Of a stretch of DNA of 64,000 bases, positions 46,713-55,366 are shown piece by piece. How positions within the stretch are numbered: position 1 is the stretch's first letter; each line of letters opens with the position of its first letter. The DNA lies in the NCBI GenBank assembly GCA_046233115.1, contig JBJXHM010000006.1, positions 248,001 to 312,000 on the forward strand, given 5' to 3'. A model generated the notes under the pieces. That model saw only the letters and a program-made list of their open reading frames with translations, was not told the origin of the DNA and searched no databases. This DNA comes from JACOMY01 sp046233115. GTDB taxonomy: Bacteria; Pseudomonadota; Alphaproteobacteria; Kiloniellales; JACOMY01. The translations under genes and the position numbers were made by a program.

Positions 46713-48259
46713 TCTGACAGGCCGCCGCGGTGCAGGGCCTCCATCCACCGGCCCAAATGATCGTGCTTCCGGAAGGGGATCAGGCTGTTTAGCCGCTGCA
46801 TGCTGAGCGCGGGATCCAGCGCCGAGGAGCGCGCCACCAGCTTGCGGGCGCGGTCCAGACGCCCGGCCAGAGCATGATTGGCGGCCGCGCCCCTGATCGC
46901 CGTCTGGTAAGTCGGGCGGGCATGCATCACGCGCTCGGCCAGCGCCGCCCCCTCGTCATAGCGACCGGTGAAGAAACAGGCATAGGCCTGGGCTGCCTGC
47001 ACCTTGAAGAGGTTCCGGTCGAGGACGCCAAGCTGCGTCGCCCGCTGCAGGTGCTCCGCGGCGACCTCCGGCTCGCCGAGGAAGAGACGCAGCCAGCCGC
47101 TGACGTACCAGGCGAGCGCGGCATTGGGGTCGAGCGCCAATGCACGATCCAGGAAGACCGCCCCGCTGTCGATGTCGCCGGCCACGCTGGCGACGGCATG
47201 GGCGGCCCTGGCGAGCGCCACGGGATCGTCGGCCGCGAGCTCTGCCGCGCGGCGGGCGGAACGCTCGCAGCGGGCCGGGTCCCCGGCCGCATGATCGATC
47301 CAGCCGTTCGACTTCTTCTGTACGAAGCAGTAGGCCACCATCGCGTGGGCGGCGGCGAGGTCCGGCTCGGTCTCGGCCGCACGGCTGAAGTGATCGAAGG
47401 CCCGGCTCAGCCCCTGCCGGTCCCAGCGATAGAGCTGGCCCATTCCCCGCAGGTAGAGGTCGATCGCACGGCACTGCTCCAACGGCTTGCGCGCTGCTGC
47501 ATCGATCCTCTCCAGCTCCAGTTGCGTGGTGAGGCCGCTGACCAGCCGTTCGGTCAGGCGATCGAGCCCCTCGCCGGTCTCGCTGTCCAGCCGGCCCGAC
47601 CAGAGCGCCGCGCCGTCGGCAGCCCGCACCAGCCGGGCCGTGACCCGCATCCGTCCGCCCAGGTCGCGGAGGCTGCCTTCGACCAGGTAGTCGGCGCCAA
47701 GCCGCTCACCCGCCAGGCGCGGGTCCAGGTCCCAGCCGCGCGCGGCGAAGCTGGCCCCCCTGGAGCGGACCGAAAGCCAGCGTAGCTGCGAGAGGTCGGT
47801 GATCATGTCCTCGGCGATACCGTTGACGGCGGCTTCCTCCAGCGGGTCCGACCGGCCGGTGGCGAAGGGCAGGACCGCCAGTATGGGAAGCCTCCGCAGC
47901 AGGCCCACCCTCGTCGGTGAGCGGCCAGGGTCTTCCCCGGGTTCAGCATCCTCCTCCCGCGCCTCACCGACGAAGCGATAGCCGCGACGCGAGTGGGTGC
48001 GGATCAGCCTTTGCTCCCGGCCGCAGTCGTCGAGCGCCCGCCGCAGCGCCGCCATCCGGCTGCTGATGGTCGAGTCGGAGATCGCACAGCCGTTCCAGAC
48101 CTCGCGGACCAGTTCCTCCTTGCTGACGACCCTGGAGCGATGCGCCAGCAGGACCAGGAGCAGATCCACGACCATCGGCTCGACGCTCAGCAGATCACTG
48201 CCGCGTCTGAGCTCGCGCCTAAGCGGATCCAGGGTGAACTCTTCGAATCGGTAGAGCAT
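46709..48259 (-). CDS. Winged-helix regulator with TolB-like and TPR domains
   Basis: 516-residue CadC-type regulator. Residues ~1-105 are an OmpR/PhoB-like winged helix (FTLDPLRRELRRG ... TISSRMAALRRALDD ... HSRRGYRFVG). A middle segment starting LPFATGRSDP with YLVEGSLRDLGGRMRVTARLV matches TolB-N/FlgO-like domains. The C-terminal ~270 residues contain tetratricopeptide-like helices (for example DPNAALAWYVSGWLRLFLGEPEVAAEHLQRA). No membrane helix is evident. Target genes unknown. Start at ATG 48259. Confidence 0.82.
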   Translation of the reverse strand: MLYRFEEFTLDPLRRELRRGSDLLSVEPMVVDLLLVLLAHRSRVVSKEELVREVWNGCAISDSTISSRMAALRRALDDCGREQRLIRTHSRRGYRFVGEAREEDAEPGEDPGRSPTRVGLLRRLPILAVLPFATGRSDPLEEAAVNGIAEDMITDLSQLRWLSVRSRGASFAARGWDLDPRLAGERLGADYLVEGSLRDLGGRMRVTARLVRAADGAALWSGRLDSETGEGLDRLTERLVSGLTTQLELERIDAAARKPLEQCRAIDLYLRGMGQLYRWDRQGLSRAFDHFSRAAETEPDLAAAHAMVAYCFVQKKSNGWIDHAAGDPARCERSARRAAELAADDPVALARAAHAVASVAGDIDSGAVFLDRALALDPNAALAWYVSGWLRLFLGEPEVAAEHLQRATQLGVLDRNLFKVQAAQAYACFFTGRYDEGAALAERVMHARPTYQTAIRGAAANHALAGRLDRARKLVARSSALDPALSMQRLNSLIPFRKHDHLGRWMEALHRGGLSD

Positions 48260-48384
48260 GGGTCGCAGCACCAATCCGAGCGATCCGAGCGGAAACAAGC
48301 ACCGCCCAAGGAATAGAGAAGATTAGCAGAGGGACTTCCCGACGACAACGAAGCCATGCTCGCTCATCGAGATGGGAGGGTCCC

Positions 48385-48708
48385 ATGCGTAGCGTTTTTC
48401 TTCTCCTGGCAGCGGCAATCGTATCGACGACGGCGACAGCACGACCGCTCCGCGCGCATATGTGGTACCCAATGGAGTGCTGCTCGCACAATCACTGCCG
48501 GGCGGCCGAGGGGTTCGCTCTCAATGCGCGCGGCGACACGATGGTCATTGTCGAATCGCGCAGGTTCCTGGTCCCGCCGGACCTCAAGCGCCGTCCGTCA
48601 CCGGACGACCGGATCCACGTCTGCCTGCACTACGACGAGTTCGGGGTGCAGTACCCGCACTGCCTCTTCGTCCCCTACGCCCCAAGGGTCGCCGCGCTGA
48701 GGGAGTGA
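48385..48708 (+). CDS. Small exported Cys/His-rich protein
   Basis: 107-residue protein with a signal peptide (about 1-19). The mature N-terminus contains MWYPMECCSHNHC: C32, C33, H35, H37 and C38 lie close together, then two more cysteines (in HVCLHYD and PHCLF). Such WY..CC..CR small proteins occur in alphaproteobacteria with unknown role; metal binding or disulfide formation is plausible. The ATG follows GGGAGGG. Confidence 0.72.
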   Translation: MRSVFLLLAAAIVSTTATARPLRAHMWYPMECCSHNHCRAAEGFALNARGDTMVIVESRRFLVPPDLKRRPSPDDRIHVCLHYDEFGVQYPHCLFVPYAPRVAALRE

Positions 48709-48736
48709 CCACGCGCGCCGCGGAGCCCGCAGCAGC

Positions 48737-49540
48737 TCAAGCGACAGAGGCCACCTTGACCGCCACGCCGGCGCGTTCAAAGGCCTGCTCCAGGGGCTCG
48801 GGCGGGGCCGCGTCTGTGACCAGGGCAGCGAAGCTCCCCGGCGGTGCAATGCGGACCAGGGCAGAGCGCCGGAACTTGGAGCCATCGGCCAGCAGGACGG
48901 CCTGGCGGGCATTGGCCAGGACCGCGGACTTGATCGCCACCTTCTGCGGGTCGAAGTCCATCGGGCTGCCGTCCTCGGCAAAGCCCGAGCAACCGATGAA
49001 GGCTATGTCGACGGCGAGCCCGCTCATCGCCCGGACGGCGGCGTCGCCCACCAGGGAGCCGTCGGCACCACGCACCTGCCCGCCGGCGACGTAGACCTCC
49101 AGCGAGCGGTCGGCCCCCAGCTGCAGGGCGGCGGCCATGTTGTTGGTGAAGACGGCGCGCAGCGAGCGGCCCGGCAGCTCCCGCGCCAGGGCCTCGACGG
49201 TGGTGCCGACGTCGAGGTAGACCGCACCCCCCTCCGGCACCAGCCCGGCGGCCAGCGCCGCGATCCTGAGCTTGGCATCCGCCGCCATCGCCTGCTTGCG
49301 CCGATAGCCCAGCCGCACCCGGTCGTCCGGCGCCCCGACACCGCCATGAAAGCGCTGCAGCAGGCCGGCCGCGTCGAGCCGGATGACGTCGCGGCGGATG
49401 GTCTGGGTCGAGACCTCGAAGAGCGCCGCCAGATCCTCCAGGCTCGCAAAGCCGCGGCTGCGCACGACCTCGAGCACCCGGAGCTGACGTTCGCTGAGGC
49501 CGCCCTCGTCGCTGCCCCGGTCGATTGCCGTGGTCGGCAT
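48737..49540 (-). CDS. DeoR/GlpR-family transcriptional regulator
   Basis: 267-residue DeoR regulator: N-terminal helix-turn-helix (LSERQLRVLEVVRSRG, VSTQTIRRDVIRLDAAG) and C-terminal sugar-phosphate-sensing domain with VYLDVGTTVEALAREL and the ADGSKF motif. Divergent from a LOG-like gene and the ABC importer, which it probably controls through an inverted repeat at 49581. The ligand is likely a phosphorylated sugar or polyol. Confidence 0.9.
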   Translation of the reverse strand: MPTTAIDRGSDEGGLSERQLRVLEVVRSRGFASLEDLAALFEVSTQTIRRDVIRLDAAGLLQRFHGGVGAPDDRVRLGYRRKQAMAADAKLRIAALAAGLVPEGGAVYLDVGTTVEALARELPGRSLRAVFTNNMAAALQLGADRSLEVYVAGGQVRGADGSLVGDAAVRAMSGLAVDIAFIGCSGFAEDGSPMDFDPQKVAIKSAVLANARQAVLLADGSKFRRSALVRIAPPGSFAALVTDAAPPEPLEQAFERAGVAVKVASVA

Positions 49541-49580
49541 CTTCCCTCCTCTCCTGCAGATTCCCGCCTGGACAAGCGGC

Positions 49581-49596
49581 TGTAAGAAAACTTACA
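49581..49596. promoter_or_regulatory. Candidate DeoR-type operator
   Basis: TGTAAG-AAAA-CTTACA, a perfect 6-bp inverted repeat, lies in the 110-base divergent region between the DeoR gene and the LOG-like gene. Confidence 0.5.
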
Positions 49597-49650
49597 AGAG
49601 TCTCTCTGAGTCTGGAAAGTCCTTTGGACCCAATCTAGGAGCGGAAATCC

Positions 49651-50268
49651 ATGCTCGCCATCAGCCGGGACGGCACCCAGTTGCTGCACGAGAGCCAGGC
49701 CTTCGATCCCTGGCGGCTGGCCTGGCGGGAGGCGCCGGCGATCGAGGCCGAACCCACCAGTCCGCTGGAGGCGCTGGCCTGGCTCTACCGCCAGCCGAAG
49801 GTGCGCCGCGTGCCGCTGGCCGTGATCGGCCCCAAGGCGGCCTCCGAGCGACAGAGAGAGACCGCGGAGGCCCTGGGCCGCCGCCTGGCCGAGCTCGGCA
49901 TGACCATGGTCACCGGCGGGCGCGGCGGCGTGATGGAGGCGGCCAGCCGCGGCCATCTCGAGGCCGGCGGCCTGCCGATCGGGATCCTGCCGGACGAGGA
50001 GTGGCAGGGCGCCAACGACTATGTCGCGATCCCGCTGGCCAGTGGCATCGGGGTGGCGCGCAACGCGGTGATCGCGCGCGCGGCCTTCGCCCTGATCGCG
50101 ATCGGCGGCGAGTACGGCACCCTCTCGGAGATGGCGCTCGGCCTGCACTTCAACCGACTGGTGATCGGCCTGGAGGATGCGCCCAGGGTCGCCGGCGCCA
50201 GCTATGTCGAAACGTTGGAAGAGGCGCTGGAGTGCGTGGCCGCGCGGCTCTTTGCGCTGGAAGGATAA
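49651..50268 (+). CDS. TIGR00725/LOG-like protein
   Basis: 205-residue Rossmann-like SLOG protein. Family blocks: VTGGRGGVMEAASRG and IGGEYGTLSEMA, the PGG-type and nucleotide-binding segments of LOG/TIGR00725 proteins. LOG enzymes cleave cytokinin ribotides or nucleotide monophosphates, but the TIGR00725 subgroup is not well characterised. The ATG follows AGGAGCGG. It begins the unit that leads to the ABC importer, 98 bases before the permease. Confidence 0.75.
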   Translation: MLAISRDGTQLLHESQAFDPWRLAWREAPAIEAEPTSPLEALAWLYRQPKVRRVPLAVIGPKAASERQRETAEALGRRLAELGMTMVTGGRGGVMEAASRGHLEAGGLPIGILPDEEWQGANDYVAIPLASGIGVARNAVIARAAFALIAIGGEYGTLSEMALGLHFNRLVIGLEDAPRVAGASYVETLEEALECVAARLFALEG

Positions 50269-50365
50269 CGCGGGCAATTCGCCTGTAGGTGTGTCATAAA
50301 ACGATAAAAAGTGGGTGATATGTAAGATATCTCCCGAACAAGGTGAGGAAGCCCAGGGTCGTAGG

Positions 50366-51136
50366 ATGCGTGCCATCACAGTGGCCTACATTGTCTATCT
50401 GCTCGCCCCGATACTGCTGCTGCTGGTCGGCTCCTTTGGCGAGCGCTGGACCAATACCCTGCTGCCGACCGGCTTCACCGGCGCCTGGTACGCCGAGCTG
50501 GCGGCCGATCCCTCCTTCCGCCGCGCCTTCGAGACCAGCCTGATCGTGGTGCTGGTCACCTGCCTGGTGAACGCGGTGATCGCGATCCCCCTGGCCTACG
50601 CGGTTCACACCGCGGCACAGGATGGCGTGAAGCTTGCGGCCCGGGTGCTCTCGCTGCTGCCGATCGCGGTGCCGGAGCTGGTGCTGGCCTTCGGCTTCAT
50701 CCTGGTCTTCTCCAGCGACTGGCTGCCCTTCCTCGGTTCCACCTGGCTGCTGATCGCCGGCCACGTCGTGCTGACCCTGCCCTACCTCCTGAACGTGCTG
50801 CTGGCCGACCTGGAGAGCCTGGGCCTCGACGAGTTGGAGCGGGCCGCGGCCAGCCTGGGCGCCGACCTGCGCCACCGCCTCTTCGACATCGTGCTGCCGG
50901 GGCTGCGCCACAGCCTGCTGACCGGCCTGATCACCGTCGCCGCGATCTCGATCGGCGAGTTCCAGCTCTCCAACCTGGTCTCGGGCTTCCTCAACCGCAC
51001 CTATCCGGTGCTGCTGCTGCAGGCCTTCTACGGCGCCACCGGCTTTGCCTGTGCCGCCACCGTGGTGCTGCTGGCACTGGCCTTCGCCGCCTCCGTCGCC
51101 GGTGCGCTCACCGCACGCGCCGCGCAGGGCCGCTGA
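50366..51136 (+). CDS. ABC transporter permease (PotC-like)
   Basis: 256-residue inner-membrane permease with six hydrophobic segments and the EAA loop ELERAAASLGADLRHRLFDIVLPG that contacts the ATPase. The type is that of PotC/iron(III)/phosphonate-type importers. The ATG at 50366 starts MRAITVAYIVYLLAPI. It is followed by a solute-binding protein gene and a second permease gene, but no ATPase gene is present. Confidence 0.88.
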   Translation: MRAITVAYIVYLLAPILLLLVGSFGERWTNTLLPTGFTGAWYAELAADPSFRRAFETSLIVVLVTCLVNAVIAIPLAYAVHTAAQDGVKLAARVLSLLPIAVPELVLAFGFILVFSSDWLPFLGSTWLLIAGHVVLTLPYLLNVLLADLESLGLDELERAAASLGADLRHRLFDIVLPGLRHSLLTGLITVAAISIGEFQLSNLVSGFLNRTYPVLLLQAFYGATGFACAATVVLLALAFAASVAGALTARAAQGR

Positions 51137-51236
51137 ACGAGGAGTCCGCCTTGTCCGACCTTCACCCGTCCCACACCCCATGCTCCGCACGTTCCTTTCG
51201 TCCTTTAGCGGTGCAAACCTGAGAGGAGAACCGGTG

Positions 51237-52304
51237 ATGCTACGCACCTTTGCCTTGGCGGCCACGACCGCCCTTGTCCTGCCCCTGCTGGCGCATGCCC
51301 AGGAGGGTGGAGAGCTCTATGCCGGCGAGAAGGCCCTGCATGAGGCCGCTGCCGAGGAAGGCTTGATCGTCTCTTTCGACACCGGTCCGACCTGGGCCAA
51401 CTGGAAGGCGCAGTTCAAGGCCTTCACCCAGCGCTATCCCGACATCCAGATGGTCTACAACGACCTGGGCTCGGCGGCGACCGTGGTGGCGCTTGAGAAG
51501 GCGCGCAACCGCCCGCAGGCCGACACCGCCTATTACTTCGCCGGCTCCGCGCTCGACGCCGCCGACAAGGGCGTGGTGACCGGTTTCAAACCGGTGAACT
51601 TCGACAAGCTGCCCGACGCCTTCAAGGACAAGGACGGCAAGTGGTTCACCATCCACACCCTCAACGTCGCCTTCCTGGTGAACACCAAGCTGGTCGAGAA
51701 CGTGCCGACCAGCTGGGCCGACCTGGCCAAGCCGGAGTACAAGAACGCCATCGTCTACCTCGACCCGCGCTCGACCGGCCAGGGCCAGGTAGTGGTCTTC
51801 GCCGCGACCTTCGCCAACGGCGGCGACATGGATAACGTCCAGCCCGGCATCGACTACCTGGCCAAGCTGCACGCCGACGGCAACGTGCTGCGCGTGGTCG
51901 GCACCACCCCCTACGCCCAGTTCCTCAAGGGCGAGATCCCGATCTGGATCGGCTATGAGAACGACGGCCTGAAGGCCAAGTACACCGACGGCATGGGCGA
52001 CGACATCGCCGTGGTGATGCCCGCCGAGGCCTCCGCCGCCGCGCCCTACGCAATTAGCCTGGTGAAGGACGGCCCCAATCCCAACGCCGGCAAGCTCTGG
52101 CTGAACTTCATCATGACCGACGAGGGCCAGGCGCGTTTCGCCGACGGCTTCGTGCGCCCCTCGGTGCCGGGCGTTGTGCTGCCGGAAGAGGTTGCCGCCA
52201 AGATGCCGCCGGCCCCGCAGCTTCGTCCGCTGGACGTCGCCAAGGCCAAGCAGATGAAGGGCGAGATCGACCAGGCCTGGGCCAAGGCCGTGCTCGGCCA
52301 GTAG
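51237..52304 (+). CDS. ABC transporter solute-binding protein
   Basis: 355-residue periplasmic binding protein. Signal peptide MLRTFALAATTALVLPLLAHA, cleaved before QEGG. The mature protein has the two-lobed type II binding-protein layout seen in PotD/iron/thiamine/phosphonate receptors (EEGLIVSFDTGP at the start, TLNVAFLVNTKL, PTSWADLAKPEYKNAI). ATG at 51237 follows GAGAGGAGAA. Ligand not predictable with confidence. Confidence 0.9.
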   Translation: MLRTFALAATTALVLPLLAHAQEGGELYAGEKALHEAAAEEGLIVSFDTGPTWANWKAQFKAFTQRYPDIQMVYNDLGSAATVVALEKARNRPQADTAYYFAGSALDAADKGVVTGFKPVNFDKLPDAFKDKDGKWFTIHTLNVAFLVNTKLVENVPTSWADLAKPEYKNAIVYLDPRSTGQGQVVVFAATFANGGDMDNVQPGIDYLAKLHADGNVLRVVGTTPYAQFLKGEIPIWIGYENDGLKAKYTDGMGDDIAVVMPAEASAAAPYAISLVKDGPNPNAGKLWLNFIMTDEGQARFADGFVRPSVPGVVLPEEVAAKMPPAPQLRPLDVAKAKQMKGEIDQAWAKAVLGQ

Positions 52305-52330
52305 TCACCAGCAAAACGTAGAGGACGAGC

Positions 52331-53170
52331 ATGCTACCGCCAGGCCTGCGCCTTGCCTTCGTGGCCCCGGGGCTGCTCGTCCTCCTCGTCTTCTTTTTGC
52401 TGCCGCTGGCGGTCCTGGTCGGCGAGGCCGGGGCCGACGGCGGATCGGCCTTCGGCCGGGTCTTCGCCGATCCGGTCTTCTGGAAGGGCGTACAGGGCAC
52501 CTTGGTGCTGGGCACCGCTGCGCCCCTGGCCTCGCTGGTGGTCGGCACCATGGTGGCGATGCACTTGGCCAGGCTCAGCGAGCGGGCGCGCACCCTCTAT
52601 CTCTTCGTGATCTCGCTGCCGCTCACCTTCTCCGGCCTGATCGTGGCCTACGGCTTCATCCTGGTGTTCGGCCGGGCCGGTTTCGTCACCCTGCTGCTGG
52701 CCGAGATCGGCCTGGACCCGGCGGTGATCGGCGGCTTCATCTTCTCGCCGATCGGGCTCGGGGTCGCCTACAGCTACTATCTGATCCCGCGGGTGGTGCT
52801 GGTGGTGCTGCCGGCGCTCACCAACTTCGACCAGACGCAGATCACAGCGGCCCGCTCGCTGGGCGCCAGCACGGTTCGCGCGCAGTTCGACATCCTGCTG
52901 CCGCAGATCCTGCCCAGCCTGGTCGCCGCCTTCTGCCTGACCGCGGCCGTCGCCATCGGCGCCTACGGCACTGCGCTGGCGCTGGTCGGGACCCAGGTGA
53001 ACATCTTGCCGCTGGTGCTCTACTCCAAGATCTCGGAGACCGGATCGGACTTCCCGGCCGCGGCTGCCCTGTCGGTGATCCTGATGGGAACCTGCTGCGC
53101 CGTCATCCTGCTGGCCGAACTGGTGGGCAGACGCCCGCGCATCGGAGCCCGCGCGCGGACCACACGCTAG
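52331..53170 (+). CDS. ABC transporter permease (PotB-like)
   Basis: 279-residue permease with six hydrophobic segments and the EAA loop TAARSLGASTVRAQFDILLPQ. It is the partner of the permease at 50366. The gene ends the cluster; no ATP-binding subunit follows. 27 bases separate it from the solute-binding gene. Confidence 0.88.
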   Translation: MLPPGLRLAFVAPGLLVLLVFFLLPLAVLVGEAGADGGSAFGRVFADPVFWKGVQGTLVLGTAAPLASLVVGTMVAMHLARLSERARTLYLFVISLPLTFSGLIVAYGFILVFGRAGFVTLLLAEIGLDPAVIGGFIFSPIGLGVAYSYYLIPRVVLVVLPALTNFDQTQITAARSLGASTVRAQFDILLPQILPSLVAAFCLTAAVAIGAYGTALALVGTQVNILPLVLYSKISETGSDFPAAAALSVILMGTCCAVILLAELVGRRPRIGARARTTR

Positions 53171-53461
53171 ACGAAAATCAAAATTCTATTTTTCAATCAT
53201 CTTTACCGCGCACCAAAGGGCAGGAACTTCGCTTAACGAACAGAATGACTTCGCTTTCCGGACACAGTAAGCCCTTCGGAATCCATTGCTTTTGTCTTAA
53301 GTTCTCCAAGCTTGACCGAGGACACTTGGAGAGTCTGGTGTGTCGTGTAGGTGTCAGAAATGGCCTTACCGGTCGCCGTGACTGAGGCTCAACTCTGTCG
53401 CGGCCCCCGCATTCCAGAGCCCAGTGCCGTCTTGCCGAACAGACAAACCGGAGAATCACCG

Positions 53462-53974
53462 ATGGTATCGTTCCTGACGAAATCCGCAACCTTGGCTGCC
53501 GTTGCGGCCGCTCCCCTCTTCTTTCTCTCGGCGCCGGCGCAGGCCGAAAAGATCGCCGTGCACGACATGAGCAAGTACTGCATTGGCGAGGCCTCCGCAG
53601 AGTTTGGCGCTCGCCCGCAGGACATCAAGGCGGAGGACCCGGTAAAGGGCGGCCAGGGCAACTATAACGTCAAGGGCCACACCACCGGTTCAAACAGTAT
53701 TTCCTTCATCTGCCACTTCACCGGTGCCGGTGAGTTCAAGTGGGTGCGGACCCACGCGGAGCAGAAGGAGAACCTCGAGAAGCATGCCGCCGGTGAGCCG
53801 CCCTCGGAACTGGTGCGCGCCTGCAACGCTGTCGATGACGACTACGGCCAGGTGCTCGAAGCCTCGCCGCTGAAGCCCGGCGCCTGGGAGATCATCCTGA
53901 AGTACAACAAGGGCGTCTACGTCTGCAATGTCGAGAAGGGCGGCAAGGTCACCTACTTCGAGAAGAAGAAGTAG
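53462..53974 (+). CDS. Exported hypothetical protein
   Basis: 170-residue protein with a signal peptide (cleavage after APAQA). The mature part has four cysteines (in SKYCIGEA, FICHFTG, VRACNAV and VYVCNVE) and a fairly even charge. I do not recognise the family. The ATG at 53462 follows GGAGAATCACC. The 290 bases before it are non-coding and AT-rich at the start. Confidence 0.75.
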   Translation: MVSFLTKSATLAAVAAAPLFFLSAPAQAEKIAVHDMSKYCIGEASAEFGARPQDIKAEDPVKGGQGNYNVKGHTTGSNSISFICHFTGAGEFKWVRTHAEQKENLEKHAAGEPPSELVRACNAVDDDYGQVLEASPLKPGAWEIILKYNKGVYVCNVEKGGKVTYFEKKK

Positions 53975-54034
53975 CAATGGCCCGGTGCCTGCTGCCCTGG
54001 CAGCAGCGGCATCGCAACAACGCCGACATGCACC

Positions 54035-54151
54035 TAGAGCAGATCGCGATCAGGTGGGCTCACCTGATCGCGTGAATCTACTCTATTTCTTCGAACTTCT
54101 AGAGCAGGATTCAGACGGCAAATCGGTTCGAGTCGACGTCATCCTGCTCTA
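54035..54151. repeat. Palindromic repeat element, copy 1
   Basis: A 117-base element of two hairpins. The first has a 12-bp perfect stem (CGCGATCAGGTG / CACCTGATCGCG, 54045-54072) inside imperfect AGAGCAGAT/ATCTACTCT arms; the second has TAGAGCAGGAT / ATCCTGCTCTA arms (54100-54110 and 54141-54151). A second copy lies at 55252-55366. It resembles the RIME-type dispersed repeats of alphaproteobacteria. It fills much of the 357-base gap before the hydroxylase gene; the rest of that gap holds nothing I recognise. Confidence 0.85.
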
Positions 54152-54331
54152 TTTGGGAAGATAGATTGAACCGAGGGGGGAGTGAGGTCAGGGAAAGAGG
54201 CTGCGGTCTCCTTCCCTGTCAACCTACCCATGCATGTGCCCCATCTTGACCGAAGCCGGCCATTTGGCGAGAACTGACAGAGCGTAACCTGCCAGCTCTA
54301 TCGGCGGGCTCTTGCAGCGACCGGGCACAGC

Positions 54332-55246
54332 ATGATCACCTTGGCCGTCATCGTCGCGATCTTCATCGCGAGCAACATCTATATCCAGCGCCGCGGCACG
54401 GTCCGCCACAAGCTGTCGCGTCAGTTCGCCGACCATTCGGCCTTCATGGCGCCGATCAACTGCCTCTTCTACCTCTTCTCCGCGGTGCCGAACCGGCCCT
54501 ACCTGGACCCGACCGGCTTCGACAGCCTGACTCGGCTGGATGCCGACTGGGAGAAGATCCGCGAGGAGGCGCAGTTCATCTTCAAGGAGGTGCTGCCCAA
54601 CCCGGTGCACCCCAAGTACGACCTGGCCTTCTATTCCTTCATGAAGAACGGCTGGAACCGCTTTTACCTCAAGTGGTACGGCGACATGATGCCGAGCGCG
54701 CGCGAGCACTGTCCGCACACGGTGAAGCTGCTGGAGACCATGCCCGACATCCGCGGCGCCATGTTCACCCTGCTGCCGCCCGGCGGCAAGCTGCCGCTGC
54801 ACCGAGACCCCTATGCCGGCTCGCTGCGCTATCACCTGGGGCTGGTGACGCCGCAGGACGACGCCTGCAACATCACGGTGGACGGCCAGACCTATAGCTG
54901 GCGCGACGGTAAGTCGGTGCTGTTCGACGAGACCTACATCCACACCGCCGAGAACAAGACCGAGATCCCGCGCATCATCCTCTTCGCCGACGTGAAACGG
55001 CCGCTGACCTTCAAGCCGATCGAGGCCTTCGCCTATCTGGTCGAGCGGATCTTCGTGCGCGCCACCACCTCGGTGAACGACCCCTCGAAGGAGCAGGTGG
55101 GCGTCCTCAACTTCATCTTCCCGCCGATCTACTACTTCCGCCGGGTGATGCGCCGCTTCAAGGCCTGGAACCGCCGGCTCTACTACGCCCACAAGTACAT
55201 CGGCTTCGCCGCCATCGCGGGCCTGATCGTCTGGGCCGTGGCCTGA
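54332..55246 (+). CDS. LpxO-like aspartyl/asparaginyl beta-hydroxylase
   Basis: 304-residue Fe(II)/2-oxoglutarate dioxygenase of the Asp/Asn beta-hydroxylase family, most like lipid A 2-hydroxylase LpxO. An N-terminal membrane segment (LAVIVAIFIASNIYI) anchors it. The metal-binding set is visible: HRDP (first H and D), then VLFDETYIHTAEN (second H), with SLRYHLGL between. A C-terminal hydrophobic helix ends the protein. Hydroxylation of a membrane lipid fatty acid is the likely role. It lies between two copies of a palindromic repeat. Confidence 0.85.
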   Translation: MITLAVIVAIFIASNIYIQRRGTVRHKLSRQFADHSAFMAPINCLFYLFSAVPNRPYLDPTGFDSLTRLDADWEKIREEAQFIFKEVLPNPVHPKYDLAFYSFMKNGWNRFYLKWYGDMMPSAREHCPHTVKLLETMPDIRGAMFTLLPPGGKLPLHRDPYAGSLRYHLGLVTPQDDACNITVDGQTYSWRDGKSVLFDETYIHTAENKTEIPRIILFADVKRPLTFKPIEAFAYLVERIFVRATTSVNDPSKEQVGVLNFIFPPIYYFRRVMRRFKAWNRRLYYAHKYIGFAAIAGLIVWAVA

Positions 55247-55251
55247 CCGTC

Positions 55252-55366
55252 TAGAGCAGATCGCGATCAGGTGGAATCACCTGGTCGCGTGAATCTGTTC
55301 TATTTTCAAAGTTTTAGAGCAGGATTCAGACGACAAATCGTTTCGATTTGACGTCATCCTGCTCTA
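55252..55366. repeat. Palindromic repeat element, copy 2
   Basis: A 115-base copy of the element at 54035, with the same two-hairpin plan (TAGAGCAGGAT arms at 55315-55325 and 55356-55366). Loop bases differ while stems are kept, which suggests selection on structure. Its right end CTA is the stop codon of the next gene on the minus strand. Confidence 0.85.
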
